A stretch of 64,000 bases of DNA from Psychrobacter maritimus (GTDB lineage: Bacteria > Pseudomonadota > Gammaproteobacteria > Pseudomonadales > Moraxellaceae). The notes beneath the pieces were generated by a model. The model was not told where the DNA came from and did no database searches. It saw only the letters and a program-made list of their open reading frames with translations. Where the stretch lies: positions 124,001 to 188,000 of the forward strand of contig NZ_CAJHAJ010000006.1 of the NCBI RefSeq assembly GCF_904846345.1. The letters run 5' to 3'. Made by a program: the position numbers and the translations under genes. Of this stretch, positions 8,324-17,500 are shown piece by piece; position 1 is the stretch's first letter, and the number at the start of each line of letters is the position of its first letter.

Positions 8324-8917
8324 TTAAGACCACTCTTTTAAAGCAGTCTCAACGAAACTTAAGCGATCTTGACCAAAGAACAACTCATCATTCACAAAGA
8401 AACTAGGCGCACCAAATACACCTCGTGCTACAGCTTCCTCAGTAGTTGCTTTCAAACGCTCCTTGACCTCAGTCTCACTAATACGTGCCATAAAATTAGT
8501 CACGTCAATGCCTGCTTTGGTCAAAACCTCAGCCACTACTTCTGGTGATTCCATGTTTAGCTTTTCAGACCATAAAGCGTTAAAAATGGCTGCTAAATAA
8601 GTCTGGAACTCAGGTTCTTCCAAATAAGCGGTCGCACCTCTCATTAAATGCATCGTATTCAACGGGAAAAATGGATTGAAGTTAAACGGCGCCCCATAAA
8701 TATTTGAAAAACGCTGAAGATCCTTCAACATATAAGCGCCTTTAGCAGGAACCGCAGCTGGCGACGCATTACCAGTAGCTTGAAAAACAGCACCAAGCAG
8801 CATAGGCCGCCAAATGATTTTAGCGTTGGTGCGCTGTGCAATACTCTCTAATTGTGTCCATGCCAAATAACTGGCTGGGCTGCCTACATCAAAGAAAAAC
8901 TCTACTTTTTTACTCAT
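8324..8917 (-). CDS. 2-hydroxychromene-2-carboxylate isomerase family protein (DsbA-like fold)
   Basis: A 197-residue protein of the HCCA isomerase / kappa-class glutathione transferase branch of the DsbA fold. The start VEFFFDVGSPASYLAW has the conserved SP-x-x-Y with the catalytic-type Ser13, and the C-terminal end reads GVFGAPSFFVNDELFFGQDR, the typical GVFGxPxF...FxGxDR of this family. NahD-type enzymes isomerise 2-hydroxychromene-2-carboxylate with glutathione in aromatic degradation. No other ring-degradation genes are near, so the true substrate is unclear. It follows the SDR gene by 36 bases and is probably in an operon with it under the HxlR regulator. Confidence 0.88.
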   Translation of the reverse strand: MSKKVEFFFDVGSPASYLAWTQLESIAQRTNAKIIWRPMLLGAVFQATGNASPAAVPAKGAYMLKDLQRFSNIYGAPFNFNPFFPLNTMHLMRGATAYLEEPEFQTYLAAIFNALWSEKLNMESPEVVAEVLTKAGIDVTNFMARISETEVKERLKATTEEAVARGVFGAPSFFVNDELFFGQDRLSFVETALKEWS

Positions 8918-8953
8918 CTCAAAGTACTCCTGACAAAATATATTAAAAAGTTT

Positions 8954-9682
8954 CTAAAAGGTCTCTAACCATGGGCGTAGATCAAGCTCATGCGTCCAGC
9001 TGTCTCTTGGTTGACAATGCAATTGCCAATACTGCTCAGCGATATGCTCAGGATTTAAAATGCCGTCTTGGTCTTTAAGTGCATAACGCTCAGGAAAGTT
9101 GTCACGAATAAAGGCGGTATCAATGGCACCATCAATAATAGGGTGCGCCACATGTATACCTTTTGGCCCTAACTCTCGAGCCATGCTTTGCGCCAAAGCC
9201 CGTAAAGCAAATTTAGCGCCAGCAAAAGCAGAAAAACCTTTACTACCTCGTAATGAGGCCGTCGCGCCGGTGAAAATAATCGTTCCCTTTCCACGGGGAA
9301 TCATTACTTTTGCTGCTTCTCTACCTGTGAGAAATCCAGATAGCGCTGCCATTTCCCATACTTTTCGGTAGACTCTTTCCGTGGTGTCTACAATGGAAAA
9401 ATGGACGTTCGCACCAATGTTAAATACCACCACTTCAATCGGCCCAATGTCTTGTTCAATACGGGTAAACAGCTCAACCATCTCTTGCTCTACACGCGCA
9501 TCACAACCAAATGGCCTTGCTATTCCACCAGCGGCTTCAATATCACTGACTAGCGAGCTAAGTTTGTCGACACTCCTTCTGGTCACGCATACGGTAAAAC
9601 CTTCTCTTGCAAAACGTCTCGCAACAGCGCTGCCGGTGGCATCGCCTGCGCCAATTACAACCGCTACGGGTGCTCTAGACAT
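8954..9682 (-). CDS. Atypical short-chain dehydrogenase/reductase lacking the catalytic Tyr
   Basis: A 242-residue SDR-fold protein. The cofactor loop is GAGDATG (residues 11-17) and the NNAG motif is changed to NIGA (88-91). In the active-site helix the usual YxxxK is FAGAK, with Phe153 in place of Tyr and Lys157 kept; Ser143 is in the position of the catalytic Ser. The C-terminal part (ALAQSMARELGPKGIHVAHP) is well conserved. A known SDR subgroup resembles classical SDRs but lacks canonical catalytic residues, so this may bind a nucleotide or do different chemistry. AAGGAAA precedes the ATG. First gene of a probable two-gene operon, divergent from an HxlR regulator. Confidence 0.85.
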   Translation of the reverse strand: MSRAPVAVVIGAGDATGSAVARRFAREGFTVCVTRRSVDKLSSLVSDIEAAGGIARPFGCDARVEQEMVELFTRIEQDIGPIEVVVFNIGANVHFSIVDTTERVYRKVWEMAALSGFLTGREAAKVMIPRGKGTIIFTGATASLRGSKGFSAFAGAKFALRALAQSMARELGPKGIHVAHPIIDGAIDTAFIRDNFPERYALKDQDGILNPEHIAEQYWQLHCQPRDSWTHELDLRPWLETF

Positions 9683-9783
9683 ATCTATTTCCTTATAGGT
9701 TCCTTTTTAGAACTAACAAAATATAGCTTCCTTTTCAGAGTCTGTCAAGCTAATCTATTACTCACACATGTAGGAGGTAACAT

Positions 9784-10257
9784 ATGCGCTGGGATGAACT
9801 TGATAAACAGCCTTGCTCAGTAGCTCGCACTTTGGCAGTCATTGGTGATCGTTGGACGCTAATGATTTTACGTGACTGTTTTTTAGGTGTTAGACGTTTT
9901 GATATATTTGAGCAACGCTTAGGCATCACACGTCATGTCTTGTCTGACCGGCTTCGTAAGCTGGTTGAGTATGACGTTCTGAAAAAAATACCGTATCAAC
10001 AGCAACCACTGCGTGAGGAATATCGATTGACAGAGCGTGGTTTAGATTTGCATTCAATCGTTTTAGCATTGGTTAGCTGGGGAGACAAACACATGGCTGA
10101 TGAACGGGGTGCGCCGCTGCTACATAGACACAATAAGTGCGGCCAAATAATGCATCCCGTAACGGTATGTTCAGAATGCCATGAACCAATTAATGCACGG
10201 GATATTGATGTTGAACTGGGATCTGATTGGATAGGTGAGGACGAGTTTGGTATATGA
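9784..10257 (+). CDS. HxlR-family winged-helix regulator
   Basis: A 157-residue protein. The N-terminal HxlR domain has CSVARTLAVIGDRWTLMILR, RRFDIFEQRLGI, VLSDRLRKLVE and RLTERGLDL, the hallmark sequence of this MarR-related family. The C-terminal extension contains CGQIMHPVTVCSECHEP, with Cys residues that could bind metal or sense oxidants. A perfect AGGAGG precedes the ATG. It is divergent from the SDR gene with 101 bases between, so it probably regulates the SDR/isomerase pair. HxlR proteins often respond to aldehydes, quinones or redox signals; the signal here is unknown. Confidence 0.9.
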   Translation: MRWDELDKQPCSVARTLAVIGDRWTLMILRDCFLGVRRFDIFEQRLGITRHVLSDRLRKLVEYDVLKKIPYQQQPLREEYRLTERGLDLHSIVLALVSWGDKHMADERGAPLLHRHNKCGQIMHPVTVCSECHEPINARDIDVELGSDWIGEDEFGI

Positions 10258-10263
10258 AGAGAG

Positions 10264-10374
10264 TGTTCTGCCAAGCGGCTTTGCAGTTGCTGAGATATTG
10301 CCATTATTGTCTACTATCTGTTTAACTGCTTGAGCTTTAAAGTAGTTTCTGTAGGCCCTGATTTTTTTATGCAT
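10264..10374 (-). mobile_element. IS3-family orfA N-terminal remnant
   Basis: The minus strand from ATG 10374 reads MHKKIRAYRNYFKAQAVKQI then VDNNGNISATAKPLG, which resembles the helix-turn-helix start of IS3-type OrfA (KAEAVKL... SVSEVARRLG). The similarity ends where the frame runs into the 3' end of the HxlR gene. A short, degenerate fragment. Confidence 0.55.
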
Positions 10375-10429
10375 GATAAACGCCTGTTATGATGCTTAGT
10401 CTACCAAGTTCATCTCTACGGTCTTTTCA

Positions 10430-10550
10430 GCATAGCTCAATATCAATATCGGGGTGGCTCATTTGAATAGGCAGATTATTCAATAAAAATCTATCAGGCT
10501 TAGCTGCCTGACTCAGAATGTTAAGTCTCCGACCATCTCAGGACAGTTCA
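10430..10550 (+). mobile_element. Degenerate IS3-family right end
   Basis: This stretch aligns by eye with the better preserved end at 7640-7743. TATCGGGGTGGCTCATTTGA corresponds to the coding segment for YVSPFEFE but has a stop. A hairpin TCAGGC/GCCTGA follows, then CTGACTCA and an end that reads inward from 10550 as TGAACTGTCCTGAGATGG. It is in the same orientation as the 7743 end. The transposase is lost. The 266 bases from here to the antiporter gene show no further feature. Confidence 0.65.
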
Positions 10551-10816
10551 TTCTTAATGGCCTTTTTAAGAGATCTACTCAAAAATAAGTATTCTAGATT
10601 TGATTCTAGATGTTATTCTTAAGGAATGCTTTAAAACCATAACTAACTGCTTGAAAGCAAGGGATAAATAATGTTTCCGTTCTAATTAAATCAGCTTAGT
10701 ATTATAAGCTTTGGTATTAGAACACTATGCGCTGTCCCCAGCAAAACTAAACTACCGCTATCGCAACAACCCAACTCCCAACTCATCATAACTTATAAAA
10801 TAGGGCTTAATAAAAG

Positions 10817-12604
10817 ATGGATACCTTAAATATCGTGTATCTCGTAGGAGCAGTATTAATTTTTGCCAGTATTATGGCGAGCACTTTATCAGCACGTTTG
10901 GGTGTACCTCTTTTGCTATTATTTTTAGTCGTTGGGATGCTGGCTGGTGAAGAGGGTATCTTGGGTATTGAGTTTTCTCAATATGCAATAGCCAATTTTG
11001 TCGGGCAGGCGGCATTGGCTTGTATTTTGCTAGACGGTGGACTGCGTACTTCTTTTAAATCGTTTCGAGTTGGACTAAAACCAGCAATTACGCTAGCTAC
11101 TTGGGGCGTACTTGCGACCGTAATGATACTGGGTGTGTTCGTCACGTGGCTGCTTGATGTCGATTGGCGCTTTGGGCTATTGCTAGCGGCAATCGTTGGT
11201 TCTACCGATGCGGCAGCGGTGTTTTCACTGCTGCGTAATGGCGGTGTTAAGCTTAACGACCGCGTTCAAGCAACTTTGGAGCTTGAGTCTGGCGCCAACG
11301 ACCCGTTAGCGATTTTATTAGTCACAGGATTAATTGCTTTAAATGTCGACCCCGCTGGGCAGACAGCGCTAGGCTTTTTAGGGCTGCTATTACAGCAGCT
11401 TAGCTTTGGTCTAGGAATGGGCTTGTTCTTCGGGTACTTCCTCTCTCGGTTATTACCCAAAATACACTTGGCAGAAGGCATGTATGCCATCTTGATATTA
11501 TCGGCTGGCTTAGCAGTGTTTGCCGCCACGAATCTACTTGGCGGCAGTGGCTTTTTAGCGGTCTTTATCGCTGGTATTTTGATTGGCAACCATAAGGTAC
11601 GCTCAACTGAGCATGTCATGCGCGTGATGGACAGCTTTGCGTGGTTGTCGCAAGCGGTGTTATTCGTCGTATTGGGTTTATTGGTCACACCATCGAACGT
11701 TCTTGAAGTTTGGCCTTATTCAGTGGCCATTGCTGCCTTTATGATTTTAGTGGCTCGTCCTATTGCAGTCTATACCAGTGTTTTACCTTTTAAGTTTAAA
11801 AACAAAGAGATCGGTTTCATCTCTTGGGTTGGCTTACGCGGTGCGGTACCCATTACCCTTGCCATGTTGCCAGTGATTGCAGGGGTAGATAATGCCTTTA
11901 TGCTATTTGATATTGCTTTTGGTGTGGTAGTTTTATCATTAGTATTACAAGGAACAACCATACCGTTTATGTCCAATCTGTTTAAAGTGCGTATTCCAAA
12001 CAATAAAGACCCAAAAGAAGAGCATGAGGTTTGGGTGTCAGATAGAGCAAGTATTACGCTATATGAATTTGAAGTAAAGTCAGGCGCCTTTGCGATTGGT
12101 CGCCATCCAAGGGACATCTCTACGCGCATCAGCCCTGAGGAAATCCGTGTTTTTGCCTTGGTGCGCGGTCAGCAAATTTTAGCGATTAATGAAGACACCA
12201 AGCTTAAATTTGGTGACAGCGTTTGGTATGCCATGAGCGGCAATCATGCCGGTCAGATTGCGGATGTTTTTAATGACACGACCTTAGACCGTAGAGCCAT
12301 CGATGATTTTTATGGCGATTGGTTATTATCGCCGAATGTCAAGCTTGGGGATGTGCCATTCTTCACCGATAAGATGAAATTCGAGTCTCTGGACGATGGC
12401 TTGAACACTAAAAATGAAGGCAGCTCAAAAAATATGTGGGAACAAACGGTCGCTCAGTATGTCAAAGAAAGCTTAAAGATGGCACCCGTATCGGGTGATA
12501 CGGTGGTGATTAATGAGGAATGGTTACTGGTTATCAAGGATGTTGATGATAATGGAAGACTTAGAGCGATTGGCTTAAAACAACAAGAGCCCAAGCAGCA
12601 GTAG
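10817..12604 (+). CDS. nhaP2: K+/H+ antiporter, NhaP2/CvrA type
   Basis: A 595-residue protein. The first about 385 residues form the CPA1-type Na+/H+ exchanger domain with 11-13 membrane segments, including LLDGGLRTSF and GSTDAAAVFSLLRNGG, the latter with the conserved Asp pair region for ion exchange and followed by LELESGANDP. A soluble TrkA-C/RCK-C domain (about residues 400-485) and a C-terminal CorC/HlyC-like region follow, as in NhaP2/CvrA. It exchanges cytoplasmic K+ for H+ and helps at low osmolarity or with K+ stress. Length is close to E. coli NhaP2 (578). Monocistronic. Confidence 0.92.
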   Translation: MDTLNIVYLVGAVLIFASIMASTLSARLGVPLLLLFLVVGMLAGEEGILGIEFSQYAIANFVGQAALACILLDGGLRTSFKSFRVGLKPAITLATWGVLATVMILGVFVTWLLDVDWRFGLLLAAIVGSTDAAAVFSLLRNGGVKLNDRVQATLELESGANDPLAILLVTGLIALNVDPAGQTALGFLGLLLQQLSFGLGMGLFFGYFLSRLLPKIHLAEGMYAILILSAGLAVFAATNLLGGSGFLAVFIAGILIGNHKVRSTEHVMRVMDSFAWLSQAVLFVVLGLLVTPSNVLEVWPYSVAIAAFMILVARPIAVYTSVLPFKFKNKEIGFISWVGLRGAVPITLAMLPVIAGVDNAFMLFDIAFGVVVLSLVLQGTTIPFMSNLFKVRIPNNKDPKEEHEVWVSDRASITLYEFEVKSGAFAIGRHPRDISTRISPEEIRVFALVRGQQILAINEDTKLKFGDSVWYAMSGNHAGQIADVFNDTTLDRRAIDDFYGDWLLSPNVKLGDVPFFTDKMKFESLDDGLNTKNEGSSKNMWEQTVAQYVKESLKMAPVSGDTVVINEEWLLVIKDVDDNGRLRAIGLKQQEPKQQ

Positions 12605-12754
12605 CATAGTCTATATCGCTGTTAGACATAACATGAGCTAGTGGCTGAACGGCAAATATCTCAACCATAAGATACTTATCCAATAGAATTAAGCTGCATT
12701 ATTTAACAGTTAATGTCTAATTTTAAGCGTTCTGATTTATTAACGGAATTACCA

Positions 12755-13609
12755 TTAAAGTTTATGCCAATCTTCAATCGCTTTGTACCCAGTTTCTAGT
12801 CCTACATCATAGCTATAACGGATTTTAGCTTTATCTTTAGATAATCGACTCGCCATATTTTTCAAGTCGGGTGGGCAAACTTCTAAAAACTTCTGTGGTG
12901 ATGCAGAATGTAAAAATTGCACCGCATCATTATAACGTTGGGTTCGTGTTAATAAGCTTTGGGCAAAACCATATCGTTGCTTAGAAAAATATTTAGCCAA
13001 CAGCTGATCGCCTTTGCGACCTGCTTTATAGTAATTTTGAGGGCGAGTACGTATTACCATTAGCTTAGCAACACGATCTTGTTGAGCGGCCCAATGCACA
13101 GGCAAAGCATCAGCTACACCACCATCGAAATAAGGTTCGCCAAATATCTCGACCGCTTGTCGAGTTAACACTGGAATAGAACTTGATGCTCTTAATCCAT
13201 CCAAAATATTGTCTTTACAGGCTTTAATATAGTTAGCTTCACCTGAAATAGCATGTGTTAGCACCATGTAAAACTCAGCATGACTGGCAAATAATTGTGC
13301 CTGATTTAGTGGATGCTCTTGTTCCACCACGTCCCACATCCACTTTAGATCCAGTAAGTCCCCACCTTTAAGGAAACGACCATAATGGATAAATTCAGGT
13401 CGAAGTGAATGATCTAAGTAAATTTGCAGGGTGCGACCTTGTTGCGCAGCTAAATAGTTAGCAACGTTCGTTGAGCCTGAGGACACCCCCACACAAAGAT
13501 CAAAAGGATTAAATTGTTGTTGTAAAAATGCGTCTAAGACGCCACTGGTAAATGCGCCACGCATTCCACCACCTTCAACTACTAGTGCTTGTCGATGTTG
13601 TTTAAGCAT
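12755..13609 (-). CDS. Patatin-like phospholipase, YjjU type
   Basis: A 284-residue patatin-family acyl hydrolase. It has the oxyanion motif EGGGMRG near the N-terminus, the nucleophile motif GVSSG (G-x-S-x-G) in CVGVSSGSTNVANY, and the catalytic Asp in FDGGVADALP, so the Ser-Asp dyad is complete. It follows the YjjU branch, with a conserved C-terminal helical region (RYNDAVQFL). Predicted cytoplasmic phospholipase or esterase; the substrate is not known. It is convergent with nhaP2 across 150 bases without an obvious terminator. Confidence 0.9.
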   Translation of the reverse strand: MLKQHRQALVVEGGGMRGAFTSGVLDAFLQQQFNPFDLCVGVSSGSTNVANYLAAQQGRTLQIYLDHSLRPEFIHYGRFLKGGDLLDLKWMWDVVEQEHPLNQAQLFASHAEFYMVLTHAISGEANYIKACKDNILDGLRASSSIPVLTRQAVEIFGEPYFDGGVADALPVHWAAQQDRVAKLMVIRTRPQNYYKAGRKGDQLLAKYFSKQRYGFAQSLLTRTQRYNDAVQFLHSASPQKFLEVCPPDLKNMASRLSKDKAKIRYSYDVGLETGYKAIEDWHKL

Positions 13610-13672
13610 TGAAAACCTCGAATTTTTGTGAATACCACCTTTTTAACTCAACCATTACATAGAGCAATTAAG

Positions 13673-13702
13673 TGAAGCGCCTCGAGTATATCGGAGGCTG
13701 AT
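13673..13702 (+). repeat. Solo IS3-family terminal inverted repeat
   Basis: The 30 bases starting TGAAGCGCCTCGAG and ending TCGGAGGCTGAT match the IS3 end at 7714-7743 (reverse strand) at 26 of 30 positions. No transposase is attached. It lies 42 bases beyond the 3' end of the restriction-modification operon, so it may mark an old boundary of that island. Confidence 0.6.
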
Positions 13703-13743
13703 ACTTTTCCAAAAAACCATCTTAAACTATCTAGCTCCAAATT

Positions 13744-14553
13744 TTACTCATTCAAGTAAAACTCAGCCATCCCGTCGAGCCTAGCCTTCACCTCTTTCCA
13801 GTTCGGCATTACTTGCGTTAATAGGCGCCAAAAGTTCTCGCTATGATTATGCTCAGCTATATGACACAGCTCATGCAATATCACGTAATCAATGCACTCC
13901 TTTGGGGCTTTTATTAAATGAGGATTTAATATTAAATTGCCTTTAATTGAGCAGCTCCCCCATTGCTTTTTCATAGTCATTAACTTTATTGAAGGACTAC
14001 TATCAACCCATGAGGCCTTATGCAGCAAGGCTTCAAGCCTCTCTCTAGAGACCGACGTAAATTTATCTTTATACCATTTATCAATCAAGCTTTTCACGAG
14101 AACTGCTTGTTTTTCAGAGTCTAATTCAGAATCAATTTGAGACAATTCTACATTCAACTTACCGCGACTAAGCTTCACAGTGCTGTTTATTCTATCGTTA
14201 GTTTTTGCATCTGTTATCACTTTTAACACATAACGACGACCCAGATAAAACTGGGTTTCACCGCTGACATATCGTTTGGGTAATACATGGTCTTTTTGCT
14301 TGGCAAAGTCTTGTAGGCTTTGCCATATCCAACGAGCACGCTTCATCATCGCATCGTATATCACCTCATCGGTAGCATCGACAGGTGCGGTGGCAACCAC
14401 ACGCTGATCAGGATGTACTTTGATCACAACTTTGCGAGGCTTGGTCTTCTTAGCAATCAGCTTATCGCTTTCAGGCTTATTTTTTACTTCTTTACGCACA
14501 ATTTCATAATCAATTTTATCCTGACCATAATAAAAGTCACCGTTCTCAGTCAT
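13744..14553 (-). CDS. YgjP-like metallopeptidase (DUF45, M48-related)
   Basis: A 269-residue protein of the YgjP/WSS1-related family. The zinc-binding motif is HELCH in YVILHELCHIAEHNHSENFW, with a further His and Glu downstream, and a preceding KLMTMKKQWGSCSIKGNLIL block typical of DUF45. The N-terminal 90 residues are basic and rich in Val/Lys. It begins 28 bases after the hsdR stop, so it is the last gene of the type I restriction-modification operon. Members are often found beside hsd genes; their role there is not established. The active site looks intact. Confidence 0.9.
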   Translation of the reverse strand: MTENGDFYYGQDKIDYEIVRKEVKNKPESDKLIAKKTKPRKVVIKVHPDQRVVATAPVDATDEVIYDAMMKRARWIWQSLQDFAKQKDHVLPKRYVSGETQFYLGRRYVLKVITDAKTNDRINSTVKLSRGKLNVELSQIDSELDSEKQAVLVKSLIDKWYKDKFTSVSRERLEALLHKASWVDSSPSIKLMTMKKQWGSCSIKGNLILNPHLIKAPKECIDYVILHELCHIAEHNHSENFWRLLTQVMPNWKEVKARLDGMAEFYLNE

Positions 14554-14581
14554 TGCCTACTACCCTCTTGCTGCTCTTAGG

Positions 14582-17500
14582 CTACTTATCTCTCGAAAGC
14601 CCAAGACGGGTAATCTTTAGTACCTCTTCGATGAGCTGTTGCGCTTTATCGATACCCAAATCCATAAATAACATCGGCAGCAATTTGACACTGATAGCAT
14701 TCTCGATTTCTGCTGGATTAATAGAATACTCAGCCACTGCTGTCTTAACTATTTTATCAATCTCAAAAGCGTAGGTGACCAGCTTGTCATTATCTAGCTC
14801 TTTATCCACTAAAAAGTCCGCGTCAAATAAATGCTTAAACAAACCAAAATAAGCCTGAGCATGCTTATTTAATTTACCATTATCATCGATAAACGCATTC
14901 GGCACATCAGCAACAGCACGGTCTTTTACTGCTTGCTCAAAGTCAGCAAACATCATGTACTGCTTTACAGGTGCATCAAACATTGCCTTGGCATCAGCAA
15001 TCGCTTGCTTAAGTAGTTTAGAGAAGTACTCTTGTGCATAAGGATCATCAGCCAAATCTTGCTCAATCATCTTAGTGACACGACCAGTGATTTTATCGGT
15101 TTGGTTGCGTGCTTCATTATCACTGAGTGCTTCGGGCTTAACATTCTTACCTAAGTTGCCGACCAAGTAAGCACCTTTTGCTTCGCGAACTTCAAGGCCT
15201 GCGATATGCTTATCAAGCAAGCTGCGAATATCTGCTTCATATTCATCATAGTCGATGGTTTCATCTGCATCTTCACGGACTTGCTTACGTAGGTTAATAA
15301 AGGCTTTTAAATCCTGCTTATAGCGATCACGTTTGTTATCAAATGAGGTGTCCTCAAAGAAAGACGCCGATTGCAACGCAATTTTCATAGCGTTAGAAAA
15401 TGCGGTCAAGGCAGCATAAAAGTCGTCACGCTCTTTAAGCCTGGTATCGACTACTCTGCCGTCGATCTCTTGCATCTTTGGCGCCAGCACCTGCCTTAAT
15501 GCTTGTCCGTCTTGCTTGTTTTTTACCGATGAGAAGATCGCCCACAACTCGCTATGCAATCTTGGTAGCTGCTTATACTCGGTATCCATAGCGTTATATA
15601 GACCTTTAAGGTCTTCGATATCAAAGCCGCCTTGCGTACGTTCTGCTAAGTCTTGATACTTCTCAATAGTGATATCCAGCTCTTTTAAGATGCCACGATA
15701 ATCAATCAGATAACCAAAGCGTTTTTTCTCATGCAAGCGGTTCACACGCGCAATTGCCTGAATAAGATTGTGCTGCTTTAATGGTTTATCTATATATAGC
15801 ACAGTGTTCTTGGGCTCATCAAAGCCCGTCAATAGCTTATCGACGACGATCATAATGTCAGGACCATCGTCCTGACTGAAGGCTTCTATAATGGCTTTGG
15901 TGTACGCTTTTTCATCACCGCCGTACTCTTTGGCGACATTATCTTGCCACCAGTTTTGTACGATGTCTTTTGATTCGCCATCGACGGTGTCATGCCCCTC
16001 ACGAGTGTCAGGCGGTGACATGGCAACCACAGAGGTCACTTTGCCAATCTTATCCAAAGCGATCTTATAGCGGATAGCTGAGGCTTTAGAATCACAAGCC
16101 AATTGACCTTTTAGGTGCTGCTGTTTAAAGTTTTGAAAGTGATCAGAGATGTCATGAGCGATCAGCTCAATACGTCCTTCAACCTGATAGATTTGACCTT
16201 TTTGGGAGAACTTACGTTTTAGGTCGGTTTTTTGATCATTGGTGAGCTTTTGGGTAATACGATCAAACCATGCATCGATGGCTTGATCGTTGGTATTCAG
16301 CTCAGGGATACGCTCTTCGTAGAGCAATGGGGTGACGGTTTTATCTTTTACCGCTTGCTGCATGGTATAAGAGTGAATGATGCTACCAAATTTGTTTTCG
16401 GTCTTGTCATCCTTGAGCAATGGCGTACCCGTAAAGGCAATAAAAGCAGCGTTTGGCAAGGCTTGTGCCATGCGAATATTATTCTCACCGTTTTGGCTAC
16501 GATGACCTTCATCGACCATGACGATGATGTTTGGACTGTCGTTATAACATTCATCATACTTAACGGCTGAACCAAACTTATTAATAATGGAGAAAATAAC
16601 GCGTTCGTTACCGTGCCCAATTTGCTGCGCTAGACGGCGACCAGAAGTTGCCATCGCATCCGTTTTGTCGCGATCACTAAGCACACCACCAGAAGCAAAG
16701 GTTTTACTAAGCTGAGTTTCTAGATCGACACGGTCAGTGACGATGATGACACGGCACTTGGCGAGATCCTCTAACCAAATAAGTGCTTTGGAGAAAAACA
16801 CCATCGTAAAAGACTTACCACTACCTGTGGTATGCCAAATTACCCCACCTTGCCGACTACCCGACTTACCATCAGAGCCGTCAAAAGTGCTGATACGCTC
16901 AATCAGGGCCTTAATGCCAAAGACTTGCTGATAACGAGCAACAATTTTGCCAGCCTTTTTATCAAACAAGGTAAACATGCGCGTCATCTCAAGCAAACGC
17001 TCAGGCTGCAAAAGACTGATGATTAAGCGGTCTTGGTCGGTGACGACTAAATCACCACCATCAACTAGTGACTGATACTCCTCTTTAATAGAGGTAGGAC
17101 GATCACCAAACAAATTCTCAATTTGCTTAGGACTGAGCGCTTGGTTCTTTAAACGATGAAACTCAGGCTCAGAGATCTCTTCTTCCACCCATTTTGCCCA
17201 AAACTTCTCAGGCGTACCGCAAGTGGCATACAGACCGTCATTGCCATTAACTGCTAGCAATAACTGGCTATAGGCAAATAGATGCGGTATTTGTTTTTGA
17301 CCTTGATTACGGATATGCTGGGACACTGCTTGGGCATTGGTAGATTGCCACTCTCTACTGGAGTCAGGGCGTTTGGCTTCGATGACTGCCAGCGGTAGAC
17401 CATTCACAAAGCAAACAACATCAGGTCTACGGCTACTCGTGCCCTCGCTATTGAGTACGACCAGCTCTTCGGTAACGTGAAAGCTATTATTGTCGATGTT

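Noticed and set aside
11266..12129. Two long minus-strand frames inside nhaP2
   Set aside because: Shadows of the antiporter gene, with no start signals or domains.
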